Program-made: the position numbers and the translations under genes
Shown: in pieces, positions 44,814 to 56,100 of the stretch
Layout of the letters: each line of letters begins with the position of its first letter
Position numbering within the stretch: position 1 is the first letter of the stretch
Notes under the pieces: model-generated
Told to the model about the DNA's origin: nothing
The model's database searches: none
Seen by the model: only the letters and a program-made list of their open reading frames with translations
Assembly (NCBI GenBank): GCA_018894105.1
Contig: CM032120.1
Span: forward strand, 29,348,710 to 29,412,709
Length of the DNA: 64,000 bases
DNA from: Jacaranda mimosifolia
Taxonomy: Eukaryota; Streptophyta; Magnoliopsida; Lamiales; Bignoniaceae
Direction of reading: 5' to 3'

Positions 44814-47800
44814 ATGAATCAAGAAAAAATTGATTTTTCAAAAGGTTCAAATGCTCGTCAGTTAATAAAAACTGAGTTTCTTAAAGAAAGATGGGAAGTT
44901 TTTAGAAAATGGTTTTTTGAAAGCTTTACCAAAGATCAACAAAATGGTTTTCAGGAAGAGTTTTATAAATTCGTTTCTGAAAAGAATCAATTAGTACCTT
45001 TTGTTGCATGGTTTGTGGTAACTTATGTGGAACCATATATTGCAGTTCTGGAAAGAACTTATGTGTTTGATTCTGGTAGGAAAGAAAAATGTATTTTCCC
45101 TCCCCAGGATGCATTTCATGTTGAAGGATCTAAGGACATTCCTTTTACTGCTTTCAATAAATTGTTGGAAGGTGGTCAGTTTAATGTCACAATTGGTCAT
45201 CTTAATAACTTGGTAAAACAAGGTAATTATGCTGCTCTTTACCTTAATGTGCTAGGTGAGAGTATGTATGGGCTTGATAATAGGCTCAATTTAATTTTAA
45301 ACCAAGTTAATAAAACCAATAAATTGATAGGTGATTTAGAAGAACAGGTTAATCAAATGAAGAAAATGATTTTGGAAAAATCTGTTTCTATCACCCCGGT
45401 AACTGAAATTATTTCAATGCCAACAATTCAACCTCCCCCTGAGATCCATAATTTCAAACTCAGGAATTTATCTGAATTAGAAAAACTTATCAATAAAAAG
45501 TTTTCTGATTTAAATATTTCGGTAATTGATGATAACCTAGATGATAGTTCATATATCAAACAGGTTAATGAAGAAGTTAATAAACTTAGGTATGCTGATA
45601 GGCCTACACTAAGGACTTATTATTATCCTCGTCCCTCCCCAATTGATGTTTTGCATGAGGAACAGGATCTGATTACCAATAATTCGTTTTCTGGCAAACA
45701 TATCTATGAATGGAATTTAGATGGTTTTGCTGAACGTCATATTTACAATCTTGTGCATCGCATGCTTATGTATTCTACTATCTGTAAGAATAATGGCAAT
45801 GATGACAGAAGTGTAGCCCAAATGATTGTGGCTGGGTTCACTGGTCAAATAAAAGGCTGGTGGGATAATTATTTAACAAGTGCTAGCAAAGATGAAATCC
45901 TAGGAGCTGTTAAATTAGAACAGGAAGGATCATCTAACACAGATAATCAAAATGCTGTGTATACTTTAATTGTTACTATTATTGAGCATTTTACTGGCAG
46001 GTGGACTAATAATAATGAGTATATTAGGACCCTGTTAAATGGTTTAAAGTGTCAAAGTCTCACCTCATTTAGGTGGTACAAGGATACTTTTATGTCTAGA
46101 GTAATGGAACTCCCAGAGGTTAATAGTACCCACTGGAAATCTAAATTTATAGATGGTCTGCCTTCATTATTTGCGGAAAGGGTTAGAAAAACTCTTAGGC
46201 AGAATGAGTCTAGTATAGACTATGACAAATGCACTTATGGTAAGTTAATTGCAACTTGCATCCAAGAAGGTTTAGGTTTATGCAATGAGATAAAACTGAA
46301 CCAACAAATAAAAAAGAATAACTTAGCTGAAAAACAACAGTTAGGTCAATTTTGTGGTCAGTTTGGGATGGAGAATTCTAAGCTAATTGAAAATAAACCA
46401 CAAGGTAAATCCAAACCTGATAAAAAGAGTAGACATAGGTCGCATAAGGCTAGGTCTTCTCAAAAATTGGAAAAGAAAAAATTGAGAAAAGATAAACATG
46501 ATTCTGATAAAAGAAAAATGTTTAGAAAATTTAGAAAGCATGGTGCCTGTTGGAAATGTGGTAAAATAGGACATTATGCTGATAAGTGTAAAATGAGAGA
46601 AAAAATTAGGAGCCTAGATATTGATGATAATATCAAGGATGTTTTGTGCAAATTGATGCTTGAATCTTCTGATGAAGAAGATAATGATATTTCTGATCAT
46701 GCATTCTCTGATTTCAATAATGCTTTGAATTGCATGAAATCTGATTGTGATGGAACTGATAATTTTACTGATTCTGATTCTGCACATAGTAGTTCTGAAT
46801 CTGATATGAATGTCAATCATATTATGGCACAATTTAATGAAGGTGTTATTAATGTTATTTCTGATAATAGCGCTTTTGAATTGTTAAAAATGATTAAGGA
46901 TCCAATTCTTAGATCTAAAATCATTGATAGCATAGGTGATGAACCTAGTACATCTAATTCTATTAATGAAAATAGGATAGGTGGTAATAGTGAACCATAC
47001 TCAATGACAGAGGTGTACAAAATGCTAGAAAGTAGGAATAAGCATAGCTCACCTACTACTATTGCTGACCTTAATAAAGAGGTTATTAGTCTTAAAAATG
47101 AGATTAATGAATTGAAAAGAAATAATAGATTTCTTGAGGATAGAATTAGGAAAATAGAGATTGCTCAAGGAAAGCAAATAGTGCCTTCCTCTTTGCCTGC
47201 TTCTCTACCTGTTTTCCCTGTCCCCAATTCCCCCAATAAGCCTAATTTGTCTCTGTTCAAACTGAATGATATGTTTGATGTGCCTGATAATTTTCAGTTT
47301 AATAATTTGTCTGATGATTTTCTATCTAAATTAGAGGTAGTTACTTCTCAGAAATGGTTAATTAAAATAAAGCTTTTAATTGGAAATAGTTTTTCAAAAG
47401 AATTTACTGCACTAGTTGATAGTGGTGCAGATTTAAATTGCATTCAGGAAGGTTTAATACCTACTAGGTATTTTGAGAAAACATCTCATGTCCTTCGTTC
47501 TGCTAATGGAGAAAAACTAGATATAAGTTTTAAACTCCCCAATGCTTTTATTTGCAAAAATAAATGTTGCATTCCAATGAGTTTTCTTTTGGTTAAAAAT
47601 ATTTCTAATCAAATAATTTTAGGTACACCCTTTTTAAAGAAAATATTTCCTTTAAAAATGGTTAATGAAAAAGGTTTTTCTGGAGTCTTTAATGGTAAAG
47701 ATTTAACTTTTCAGTTTATAACTGAACCGTTTTCCAGAATGCTGAATCAACTTCAGGATTTGATTGTTAATAAAAATAATCAAATTAATTTTCTTAAGGA

Positions 47801-49268
47801 AGAAATTGTTAGTCTTAATATAGATGAAAAATTGCAAAATCCTAAATTAAAGGAAAAAATTGCTTTAATTGAAACAGGTTTAATTGTTTCTGTTTGCAAT
47901 GATCATCCAAATGCTTTTTGGAATAGAAAGAAGCATATTGTTGATTTGCCTTATGATGATTCATTTGATGGTAGTATCCCTACTAAGGCTAGGCCGTGTC
48001 AAATGAATAGTGAAACTTTGGTTTACTGCAAAAAAGAAATAGAGTCTTTATTGCATAAAGGGTTAATTAGACCTACCAAGTCTGCTTGGTCCTGCACTGC
48101 ATTCTATGTGAATAAACACAGTGAGCAAGAACGTGGTGCACTTAGATTGGTCATTAATTATAAGCCTCTTAATAAAGCCTTAAAATGGATTAAGTACCCA
48201 ATCCCCAATAAAAAAGATTTGCTTGACAGATTATTCAGTGCAAATATCTTTTCCAAATTTGATTTAAAATCTGGATATTGGCAGATTCAAATAGCTGAGT
48301 CTGATAGGTTTAAAACTGCCTTCAATGTTCCTTTTGGGCAATATGAATGGAATGTTATGCCTTTTGGTCTGAAGAATGCCCCTTCAGAATTCCAGAAGAT
48401 TATGAATGATATCTTCAATTCTTATAGTGATTTCATAATTGTTTACATCGATGATATATTGGTATTTTCAAATAATATAGAAATGCATTTTAAACATTTG
48501 CATGTGTTTAAACAGGTCATGATAAATAGTGGTCTGGTCATTTCTAAACCCAAAATGGTTTTATGTCAAACCAAAATTAAATTTTTGGGTCATTTCATTG
48601 AAAAAGGTAATATCATACCTATTGATAGGAGTATTGAGTTTGCATCTAAATTTCCTGATGTCATTCTTGATAAAACCCAATTGCAAAGGTTTTTAGGGAG
48701 TCTTAATTACATTTCTCCTTATTATAAAAATCTTGCTGATGATACTGCATGCTTACATGATAGGCTTAAGAAATTGCCTAAGCCTTGGAATGATGAGCAC
48801 ACACAATCTGTAATTAGGATTAAGAATAGGGTTAAAGAATTGCCTTGCCTTATGTTGTCTAATCCTAATTGGGAAAAAATCATTGAAACTGATGCATCAG
48901 ATATTGGTTTTGGTGGTATATTAAAACAAATTAATCCTAGTAATAAACAGGAAATACTTGTTAGATTTTATTCTGGTAAATGGAATTCAAGCCAGTCTAA
49001 TTATGCTACTGTAGTCAAAGAAATTTTTGCTATAGTAAAATGTGTTCTTAAATTTCAAGATGACTTGTATAATCAATTTTTTATTATAAAAACTGATTGT
49101 CAAGCTGCACAATTCATGTTTAATAAAGATTTTAAACATAATGTTTCAAAGCAAATGTTTGCGAGGTGGCAAGCTTATTTAGCCCCTTTTGATTTTAAAA
49201 TTGTTTATAAGAAAGGGAATGAGAATTATCTTCCCGACTTCTTAACAAGAGAATTTTTGCAGGGCTAA
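44814..49268 (+). CDS. Pararetrovirus polyprotein (capsid, zinc finger, protease, RT, RNase H), copy 1
   Basis: 1484 residues, uninterrupted, starting 12 bases after the preceding stop. The N-terminal ~200 residues end in a coiled-coil-like stretch; a capsid-like region lies at about 290-530. A CCHC zinc knuckle CWKCGKIGHYADKC starts at residue 579. The protease Asp is residue 869 (LVDSGAD). Reverse transcriptase spans roughly 1060-1250 with YIDD at 1211-1214, and RNase H follows with Asp 1360 in ETDASDIG. In the family this yields capsid protein and the enzymes that copy pregenomic RNA. Against the other copies it has private differences at residues 949 (Met), 1006 (Lys) and 1054 (Ser). Whether it is expressed is unknown. 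Confidence 0.94.
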   Translation: MNQEKIDFSKGSNARQLIKTEFLKERWEVFRKWFFESFTKDQQNGFQEEFYKFVSEKNQLVPFVAWFVVTYVEPYIAVLERTYVFDSGRKEKCIFPPQDAFHVEGSKDIPFTAFNKLLEGGQFNVTIGHLNNLVKQGNYAALYLNVLGESMYGLDNRLNLILNQVNKTNKLIGDLEEQVNQMKKMILEKSVSITPVTEIISMPTIQPPPEIHNFKLRNLSELEKLINKKFSDLNISVIDDNLDDSSYIKQVNEEVNKLRYADRPTLRTYYYPRPSPIDVLHEEQDLITNNSFSGKHIYEWNLDGFAERHIYNLVHRMLMYSTICKNNGNDDRSVAQMIVAGFTGQIKGWWDNYLTSASKDEILGAVKLEQEGSSNTDNQNAVYTLIVTIIEHFTGRWTNNNEYIRTLLNGLKCQSLTSFRWYKDTFMSRVMELPEVNSTHWKSKFIDGLPSLFAERVRKTLRQNESSIDYDKCTYGKLIATCIQEGLGLCNEIKLNQQIKKNNLAEKQQLGQFCGQFGMENSKLIENKPQGKSKPDKKSRHRSHKARSSQKLEKKKLRKDKHDSDKRKMFRKFRKHGACWKCGKIGHYADKCKMREKIRSLDIDDNIKDVLCKLMLESSDEEDNDISDHAFSDFNNALNCMKSDCDGTDNFTDSDSAHSSSESDMNVNHIMAQFNEGVINVISDNSAFELLKMIKDPILRSKIIDSIGDEPSTSNSINENRIGGNSEPYSMTEVYKMLESRNKHSSPTTIADLNKEVISLKNEINELKRNNRFLEDRIRKIEIAQGKQIVPSSLPASLPVFPVPNSPNKPNLSLFKLNDMFDVPDNFQFNNLSDDFLSKLEVVTSQKWLIKIKLLIGNSFSKEFTALVDSGADLNCIQEGLIPTRYFEKTSHVLRSANGEKLDISFKLPNAFICKNKCCIPMSFLLVKNISNQIILGTPFLKKIFPLKMVNEKGFSGVFNGKDLTFQFITEPFSRMLNQLQDLIVNKNNQINFLKEEIVSLNIDEKLQNPKLKEKIALIETGLIVSVCNDHPNAFWNRKKHIVDLPYDDSFDGSIPTKARPCQMNSETLVYCKKEIESLLHKGLIRPTKSAWSCTAFYVNKHSEQERGALRLVINYKPLNKALKWIKYPIPNKKDLLDRLFSANIFSKFDLKSGYWQIQIAESDRFKTAFNVPFGQYEWNVMPFGLKNAPSEFQKIMNDIFNSYSDFIIVYIDDILVFSNNIEMHFKHLHVFKQVMINSGLVISKPKMVLCQTKIKFLGHFIEKGNIIPIDRSIEFASKFPDVILDKTQLQRFLGSLNYISPYYKNLADDTACLHDRLKKLPKPWNDEHTQSVIRIKNRVKELPCLMLSNPNWEKIIETDASDIGFGGILKQINPSNKQEILVRFYSGKWNSSQSNYATVVKEIFAIVKCVLKFQDDLYNQFFIIKTDCQAAQFMFNKDFKHNVSKQMFARWQAYLAPFDFKIVYKKGNENYLPDFLTREFLQG

Positions 49269-50749
49269 TGGAAGCTGGATTTTTCCCTTTCTCCAATAGA
49301 GGAGGACGGCGTAATTTTTCCAATAGAGGAAGAGGCCGAAATGTCAATGTTCCTAAGCCGCCATTAATACAACATGGCAAAATGAAGCTAATAGAAGCTT
49401 CTGACCTTTCTTTTGGTCAAGCCACCCAATTTCCCCAATATTTTTGTGACCCAATGTTCACAGACCCAGATATGCTAGCCGAATTCATGAAATTCCAGCA
49501 AACTAAAGCAGCAGAAGAAAATAAATCTTCTGGCTCTTCATCCAGCCAAACCCAATCCCAAGCCGAAGGATCTAATACTAGACCTTCATATGTTAATGTG
49601 GCTGCTCATATTGAAACCGTGGTTGATGAGGATAGCCTTGTCACCTTTGAGCAGAAATCTGCCAAGGACCCAATTTTGGTTCTTGAGAAGTCCGATCTCA
49701 AATGGAGAGATGATCCCTGGAAATTATTCCAGAGGTATTTGGATGTGGCCTCATATCCTGCTGGTTCTTACAAGAACAGGTCTTTTTATGAGAATATACT
49801 CATAAGCTCTGGTTCTGCAGAGTTCAAGCATAATGAAGCTAATACGCAGGAAAAAATGAATTTCGCGTATAGTAGGATCATAATTAAAAAGATCATTTCA
49901 ATTGAGGAATGGGGTATCTCTTCATTAAAAGAGAAAGAATTATTCATTAACAAGGGTATAATTAAATACACCTTTTGGGATTATATCCAGGCATTTTCAA
50001 ATGCACTGTTATATGAAAACAGTAGGAGGAAGCATACTTGGTTCATTAAGGTATGTCCAGAAGTCTTCAATAATGGACTTCCCAATTGGTTTTTTGATTG
50101 GTGGCAATTCCACGGTCCCTCAGAAAAAATTTTACCAGATCAATTCAGAAGGGGATTTGAGGAATGGAAAAAATATGCCCCGTCCATATTTCAGGAAGAG
50201 GACAGTGATAGAGCCTCTTTTCAATTTTATTCAGAATTTGGTATCCCATGGATTTGGAAATGGTGTCCAGAGGTTGGGGTAAATCAATTCAATAATCCAT
50301 GTTTGCAAAGAACATATTATTGCAAATGGTGGAATAAGATGCTTCAGTTCGATAAAAATACTAAGAGAATTGAAGGAAAAGATACCCTTAATAATGTAAA
50401 CTTAATGACCCAGGTTTACAAAGAAAAATTCGAAAGGGATCAACAAAAGGAGGCATCGTCAATTTTGGGTCTAGCTTCTGAAAAAATTCGTCGGCGCAAA
50501 GGGAAAATGTCCAAGGCCGATTTGATGAATGAAGTCTTTAAAATGGTCCAAGAACAAGTAGGACAGTTTGAAGATAATAGCTCAGACACTGAGGAAAATA
50601 AATCCGCCAGTGAGACTGCATCAATGAGCTCTAAATCTACTTCAAGAGTAGAAGATTTTCAAGAAGCTCAGGATCCAGAGGATAATATTCCTTCTGAAGA
50701 AGCTGTCAGGAAATTCATTGCTGACATGGAGCAACAAAATAAGTTGTAA
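49268..50749 (+). CDS. Pararetrovirus third reading frame, 493 residues, function unknown, copy 1
   Basis: Its ATG overlaps the preceding stop by one base (TAATG), which suggests translation by re-initiation. Residues 10-30 are Gly/Arg/Asn-rich (NRGGRRNFSNRGRGRN), 75-100 Ser/Gln-rich; the middle (about 220-370) is unusually rich in Trp and aromatic residues (e.g. NWFFDWWQFHGPSEK); the C-terminal ~90 residues are acidic and Ser-rich. I recognise no catalytic motif. Its position is that of the transactivator/inclusion-body gene of several caulimovirids, but similarity to it was not seen. It differs from copy 2 at one residue (Glu in QEKMN against Lys). Confidence 0.88.
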   Translation: MEAGFFPFSNRGGRRNFSNRGRGRNVNVPKPPLIQHGKMKLIEASDLSFGQATQFPQYFCDPMFTDPDMLAEFMKFQQTKAAEENKSSGSSSSQTQSQAEGSNTRPSYVNVAAHIETVVDEDSLVTFEQKSAKDPILVLEKSDLKWRDDPWKLFQRYLDVASYPAGSYKNRSFYENILISSGSAEFKHNEANTQEKMNFAYSRIIIKKIISIEEWGISSLKEKELFINKGIIKYTFWDYIQAFSNALLYENSRRKHTWFIKVCPEVFNNGLPNWFFDWWQFHGPSEKILPDQFRRGFEEWKKYAPSIFQEEDSDRASFQFYSEFGIPWIWKWCPEVGVNQFNNPCLQRTYYCKWWNKMLQFDKNTKRIEGKDTLNNVNLMTQVYKEKFERDQQKEASSILGLASEKIRRRKGKMSKADLMNEVFKMVQEQVGQFEDNSSDTEENKSASETASMSSKSTSRVEDFQEAQDPEDNIPSEEAVRKFIADMEQQNKL

Positions 50750-50941
50750 TTGATGTAATTGATTAGTGAAGCAAATAGTTGCTTCTGGGTAAAACAATAG
50801 TGTTTTCACTGTGCACTTTCCAAAAAGTGAATAGTAAATCACTGTTCACTTTTGACTTTCGGTAAAGTAAATAGTACTTTACTGTTGGTCACTGTTGCGG
50901 ATTCGAAATATTTTGAAGTCCGCACAGTACCATTTTTTTTG

Positions 50942-50952
50942 TTTATAAGTAG
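50942..50952 (+). promoter_or_regulatory. TATA box of the viral promoter, copy 1/2 region
   Basis: TTTATAAGTAG in identical surroundings to 59290-59300 at the end of copy 2. Position about 1.05 kb before the primer site (about 0.63 kb without the duplications). Confidence 0.6.
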
Positions 50953-51140
50953 ATGTTAGGATCATTTGTTGAGAGAGCTTTCGCACGCATACTCTCTATA
51001 ATTTTCTTACTCTTTTGTAATTTGATTTTGATATTTGTATAACTGTTTATATAATTTGTAAATTAAAGAAGAGAAGAGGAAGGAAAAATTTTCCTTCAGT
51101 TCGTGGTGTTCGAAGAGGTAGTCCTTCTCACCCCCTCCTT

Positions 51141-51858
51141 TTAATTGTGTTTTTCCCTAGCCTAATGCAAGGCTAAGGGGTTCAGTGTTAAATAGACATG
51201 ATAAAGATGTTGTTTGTTTAAATCATGGTTAATCAAGTAGTTTGGACTGTGATGTAGGTATTTGATTTCGATTTACGCTTATAAATCATTACCTTGATGC
51301 TGTTATCCGGATCTCTCCCCTTTCGGGTTCTAAGGACCTTGACCACTGAGTAGCTTTGTTGTCCCTTGTATGCCCTTGTTAGCCGGGGTAGGCGTTTGTG
51401 GGCTTGGACGGAACAGATCTATTTCAGTTGTGTTAAAGTCTTGGGTAAAGTTCTCCCGATTTGGCGGTTTATTTTGTGTTGTTAAAGATCCGTGAACACT
51501 TAATTGTGTTTTTCCCTAGCCTAATGCAAGGCTAAGGGGTTCAGTGTTAAATAGACATGATAAAGATGTTGTTTGTTTAAATCATGGTTAATCAAGTAGT
51601 TTGGACTGTGATGTAGGTATTTGATTTCGATTTACGCTTATAAATCATTACCTTGATGCTGTTATCCGGATCTCTCCCCTTTCGGGTTCTAAGGACCTTG
51701 ACCACTGAGTAGCTTTGTTGTCCCTTGTATGCCCTTGTTAGCCGGGGTAGGCGTTTGTGGGCTTGGACGGAACAGATCTATTTCAGTTGTGTTAAAGTCT
51801 TGGGTAAAGTTCTCCCGATTTGGCGGTTTATTTTGTGTTGTTAAAGATCCGTGAACAC
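51141..51858 (+). repeat. 359-bp direct duplication in the viral leader
   Basis: The segment starting TTAATTGTGTTTTTCCCTAG occurs at 51141 and again at 51500, apparently identical, back to back. Copy 2 has it only once (from about 59488). It contains the small palindrome AGCCTAATGCAAGGCT. Confidence 0.95.
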
Positions 51859-51860
51859 TT

Positions 51861-51994
51861 AAGGTCTTGATCTATGCCCGTATTTTGAATGATTATTCTT
51901 GCCTCATAAGATCCCGCGCTAAAAATGAAGGTCTTGATCTATGCCCGTATTTTGAATGATTATTCTTGCCTCATAAGATCCCGCGCTAAAAATG
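51861..51994 (+). repeat. 67-bp direct duplication before the primer site
   Basis: AAGGTCTTGATCTATGCC to GCGCTAAAAATG occurs at 51861-51927 and again at 51928-51994. The equivalent next to 59850-59915 is single and ends in GCAACAAAAAATG instead. Confidence 0.95.
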
Positions 51995-53149
51995 GTATCG
52001 GAGCCATGGTTTTATGAAGAACATCTTTTGACTGTTTATTTAACACTATTTCCTAAAATGAGTTTTTTTAAAGGGAAATCCTCTTTAATTAAAAATTCAC
52101 AGTTGGAGGAAATAGATCTTCCAAAAAATTTGGACTTATTAAATAAATGGACCATTCCAAAAGTGGATCCGAAGGTAATTTATCAATTCGGAACTTTTGA
52201 AAAAATAAGTTTTAAACAAGTTGTTAAAACAACTGAGGAAATTATCCCTATTCATAAAGATGATATGTCTTTACAATTATTGCACAGATCTGATATTGAT
52301 AGATATAGATCTGAGTTTAAATTCTTGCATATCGGTTTAATTCAAGTTGCTTTTAAGCCCTTGACTCTGGACAATTTACCAGAGAGTTTTATTGCTGTGT
52401 TACGTGATGCGCGTAATCTTGACTGGAAAAAATCAATCATGGGTGTTATTCAATCTAGTTTGGCCCATGGTCCAGTCTATTTTAATGTTTATCCTAATCT
52501 TGCACTTTCGATTATGGATGAAAATATCTTACATGCTTTAACTTTAAATGTTAAGTTGCATGGATTTAATTATATGCCCGGTACAGATGTGATGTGTGTT
52601 TGTTACCGTGTTTATTTTAAGCCTTGCTTTACATTAAATCCAATGTGTAAGGTTATGAATTTGGATAAAAATGAGACTATTCTAATTGAATCTAATTTTA
52701 ATAAGTCTCAGATTACAACTAGGAAACCAATTAAATGGAATGAAATTCAGTTTCCTAATAATTGGTTAATGGAAAATGTTGTTCCAATTCAGCCTGTAAT
52801 ACAGACTGATATTGATAGAATAGTTCAAACGCCCGATGGTGATGTTTCTATTCAATTCAAACCAATTAATCGCACTGCACACACTGCACTCAATGTGTTA
52901 AGATCCAATCGATCTTCTTTTTCTGTGATTGATCCAATTGATTATGTTGTAGAATCGCCTAATATAACTAGAGCGTCTACATCTAGAGTTAATGAATCTA
53001 GGTCAGATAATAATCTGGAAACTAGATTTGGAAAATTAAAAATTTCTCCTAATAACATTGTTCATGGTATTCCTCGTAATAATAGCGATGAGTCTGTTGA
53101 ACTTACTGAGTCGGAAATGGACTTTTCTGTGAGAAATACTCGCGTTTAA
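51992..53149 (+). CDS. Pararetrovirus movement protein (30K superfamily), copy 2
   Basis: 385 residues, complete. The core 30K pattern is visible: IGLIQVAFKPLT at residues 114-125, LRDAR near 137, GPVYFNVYPNLAL further on. In the family this protein lines or enlarges plasmodesmata so virus moves between cells. The frame opens at the ATG at 51992, which overlaps the tRNA primer site (51993-52006), giving a start MVSEP; the second Met at 52058 (MSFFKGK) is an equally possible start and would leave the primer site untranslated. The C-terminal third is Asn/Ser-rich. The polyprotein begins 12 bases after the stop. The gene is intact here and cut short in copy 1. Confidence 0.92.
   Translation: MVSEPWFYEEHLLTVYLTLFPKMSFFKGKSSLIKNSQLEEIDLPKNLDLLNKWTIPKVDPKVIYQFGTFEKISFKQVVKTTEEIIPIHKDDMSLQLLHRSDIDRYRSEFKFLHIGLIQVAFKPLTLDNLPESFIAVLRDARNLDWKKSIMGVIQSSLAHGPVYFNVYPNLALSIMDENILHALTLNVKLHGFNYMPGTDVMCVCYRVYFKPCFTLNPMCKVMNLDKNETILIESNFNKSQITTRKPIKWNEIQFPNNWLMENVVPIQPVIQTDIDRIVQTPDGDVSIQFKPINRTAHTALNVLRSNRSSFSVIDPIDYVVESPNITRASTSRVNESRSDNNLETRFGKLKISPNNIVHGIPRNNSDESVELTESEMDFSVRNTRV
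51993..52006 (+). promoter_or_regulatory. tRNA-Met primer-binding site, start of copy 2 (one change)
   Basis: TGGTATCGGAGCCA. The standard caulimovirid site, complementary to the 3' end of initiator tRNA-Met, is TGGTATCAGAGCCA, as found at 59916; here A is changed to G at the eighth base. By convention this marks position 1 of the viral circle. Confidence 0.9.
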
Positions 53150-53161
53150 AAAATTGTATTA

Positions 53162-56100
53162 ATGAATCAAGAAAAAATTGATTTTTCAAAAGGTTCAAAT
53201 GCTCGTCAGTTAATAAAAACTGAGTTTCTTAAAGAAAGATGGGAAGTTTTTAGAAAATGGTTTTTTGAAAGCTTTACCAAAGATCAACAAAATGGTTTTC
53301 AGGAAGAGTTTTATAAATTCGTTTCTGAAAAGAATCAATTAGTACCTTTTGTTGCATGGTTTGTGGTAACTTATGTGGAACCATATATTGCAGTTCTGGA
53401 AAGAACTTATGTGTTTGATTCTGGTAGGAAAGAAAAATGTATTTTCCCTCCCCAGGATGCATTTCATGTTGAAGGATCTAAGGACATTCCTTTTACTGCT
53501 TTCAATAAATTGTTGGAAGGTGGTCAGTTTAATGTCACAATTGGTCATCTTAATAACTTGGTAAAACAAGGTAATTATGCTGCTCTTTACCTTAATGTGC
53601 TAGGTGAGAGTATGTATGGGCTTGATAATAGGCTCAATTTAATTTTAAACCAAGTTAATAAAACCAATAAATTGATAGGTGATTTAGAAGAACAGGTTAA
53701 TCAAATGAAGAAAATGATTTTGGAAAAATCTGTTTCTATCACCCCGGTAACTGAAATTATTTCAATGCCAACAATTCAACCTCCCCCTGAGATCCATAAT
53801 TTCAAACTCAGGAATTTATCTGAATTAGAAAAACTTATCAATAAAAAGTTTTCTGATTTAAATATTTCGGTAATTGATGATAACCTAGATGATAGTTCAT
53901 ATATCAAACAGGTTAATGAAGAAGTTAATAAACTTAGGTATGCTGATAGGCCTACACTAAGGACTTATTATTATCCTCGTCCCTCCCCAATTGATGTTTT
54001 GCATGAGGAACAGGATCTGATTACCAATAATTCGTTTTCTGGCAAACATATCTATGAATGGAATTTAGATGGTTTTGCTGAACGTCATATTTACAATCTT
54101 GTGCATCGCATGCTTATGTATTCTACTATCTGTAAGAATAATGGCAATGATGACAGAAGTGTAGCCCAAATGATTGTGGCTGGGTTCACTGGTCAAATAA
54201 AAGGCTGGTGGGATAATTATTTAACAAGTGCTAGCAAAGATGAAATCCTAGGAGCTGTTAAATTAGAACAGGAAGGATCATCTAACACAGATAATCAAAA
54301 TGCTGTGTATACTTTAATTGTTACTATTATTGAGCATTTTACTGGCAGGTGGACTAATAATAATGAGTATATTAGGACCCTGTTAAATGGTTTAAAGTGT
54401 CAAAGTCTCACCTCATTTAGGTGGTACAAGGATACTTTTATGTCTAGAGTAATGGAACTCCCAGAGGTTAATAGTACCCACTGGAAATCTAAATTTATAG
54501 ATGGTCTGCCTTCATTATTTGCGGAAAGGGTTAGAAAAACTCTTAGGCAGAATGAGTCTAGTATAGACTATGACAAATGCACTTATGGTAAGTTAATTGC
54601 AACTTGCATCCAAGAAGGTTTAGGTTTATGCAATGAGATAAAACTGAACCAACAAATAAAAAAGAATAACTTAGCTGAAAAACAACAGTTAGGTCAATTT
54701 TGTGGTCAGTTTGGGATGGAGAATTCTAAGCTAATTGAAAATAAACCACAAGGTAAATCCAAACCTGATAAAAAGAGTAGACATAGGTCGCATAAGGCTA
54801 GGTCTTCTCAAAAATTGGAAAAGAAAAAATTGAGAAAAGATAAACATGATTCTGATAAAAGAAAAATGTTTAGAAAATTTAGAAAGCATGGTGCCTGTTG
54901 GAAATGTGGTAAAATAGGACATTATGCTGATAAGTGTAAAATGAGAGAAAAAATTAGGAGCCTAGATATTGATGATAATATCAAGGATGTTTTGTGCAAA
55001 TTGATGCTTGAATCTTCTGATGAAGAAGATAATGATATTTCTGATCATGCATTCTCTGATTTCAATAATGCTTTGAATTGCATGAAATCTGATTGTGATG
55101 GAACTGATAATTCTACTGATTCTGATTCTGCACATAGTAGTTCTGAATCTGATATGAATGTCAATCATATTATGGCACAATTTAATGAAGGTGTTATTAA
55201 TGTTATTTCTGATAATAGCGCTTTTGAATTGTTAAAAATGATTAAGGATCCAATTCTTAGATCTAAAATCATTGATAGCATAGGTGATGAACCTAGTACA
55301 TCTAATTCTATTAATGAAAATAGGATAGGTGGTAATAGTGAACCATACTCAATGACAGAGGTGTACAAAATGCTAGAAAGTAGGAATAAGCATAGCTTAC
55401 CTACTACTATTGCTGACCTTAATAAAGAGGTTATTAGTCTTAAAAATGAGATTAATGAATTGAAAAGAAATAATAGATTTCTTGAGGATAGAATTAGGAA
55501 AATAGAGATTGCTCAAGGAAAGCAAATAGTGCCTTCCTCTTTGCCTGCTTCTCTACCTGTTTTCCCTGTCCCCAATTCCCCCAATAAGCCTAATTTGTCT
55601 CTGTTCAAACTGAATGATATGTTTGATGTGCCTGATAATTTTCAGTTTAATAATTTGTCTGATGATTTTCTATCTAAATTAGAGGTAGTTACTTCTCAGA
55701 AATGGTTAATTAAAATAAAGCTTTTAATTGGAAATAGTTTTTCAAAAGAATTTACTGCACTAGTTGATAGTGGTGCAGATTTAAATTGCATTCAGGAAGG
55801 TTTAATACCTACTAGGTATTTTGAGAAAACATCTCATGTCCTTCGTTCTGCTAATGGAGAAAAACTAGATATAAGTTTTAAACTCCCCAATGCTTTTATT
55901 TGCAAAAATAAATGTTGCATTCCAATGAGTTTTCTTTTGGTTAAAAATATTTCTAATCAAATAATTTTGGGTACACCCTTTTTAAAGAAAATATTTCCTT
56001 TAAAATTGGTTAATGAAAAAGGTTTTTCTGGAGTCTTTAATGGTAAAGATTTAACTTTTCAGTTTATAACTGAACCGTTTTCCAGAATGCTGAATCAACT

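Larger units (their letters stand above)
50750..51991 (+). promoter_or_regulatory. Viral intergenic region between copies 1 and 2 (promoter and leader)
   Basis: About 1.24 kb without a gene. It has inverted words (AAGTGAA...TTCACTT near 50825-50855; GTAAAGTAAATAGTACTTTAC near 50870), a TATA box at 50942-50952 and a pyrimidine-rich stretch likely to hold the transcription start. The leader follows and carries two direct duplications not found at the other end of copy 2. In the family such a region drives the full-length pregenomic RNA; here it would read into copy 2. Confidence 0.75.

Noticed and set aside
46383..47020. Open stretches on the minus strand opposite the polyprotein gene
   Set aside because: They recur identically in all three viral copies only because the sense gene does; they have no separate signals.
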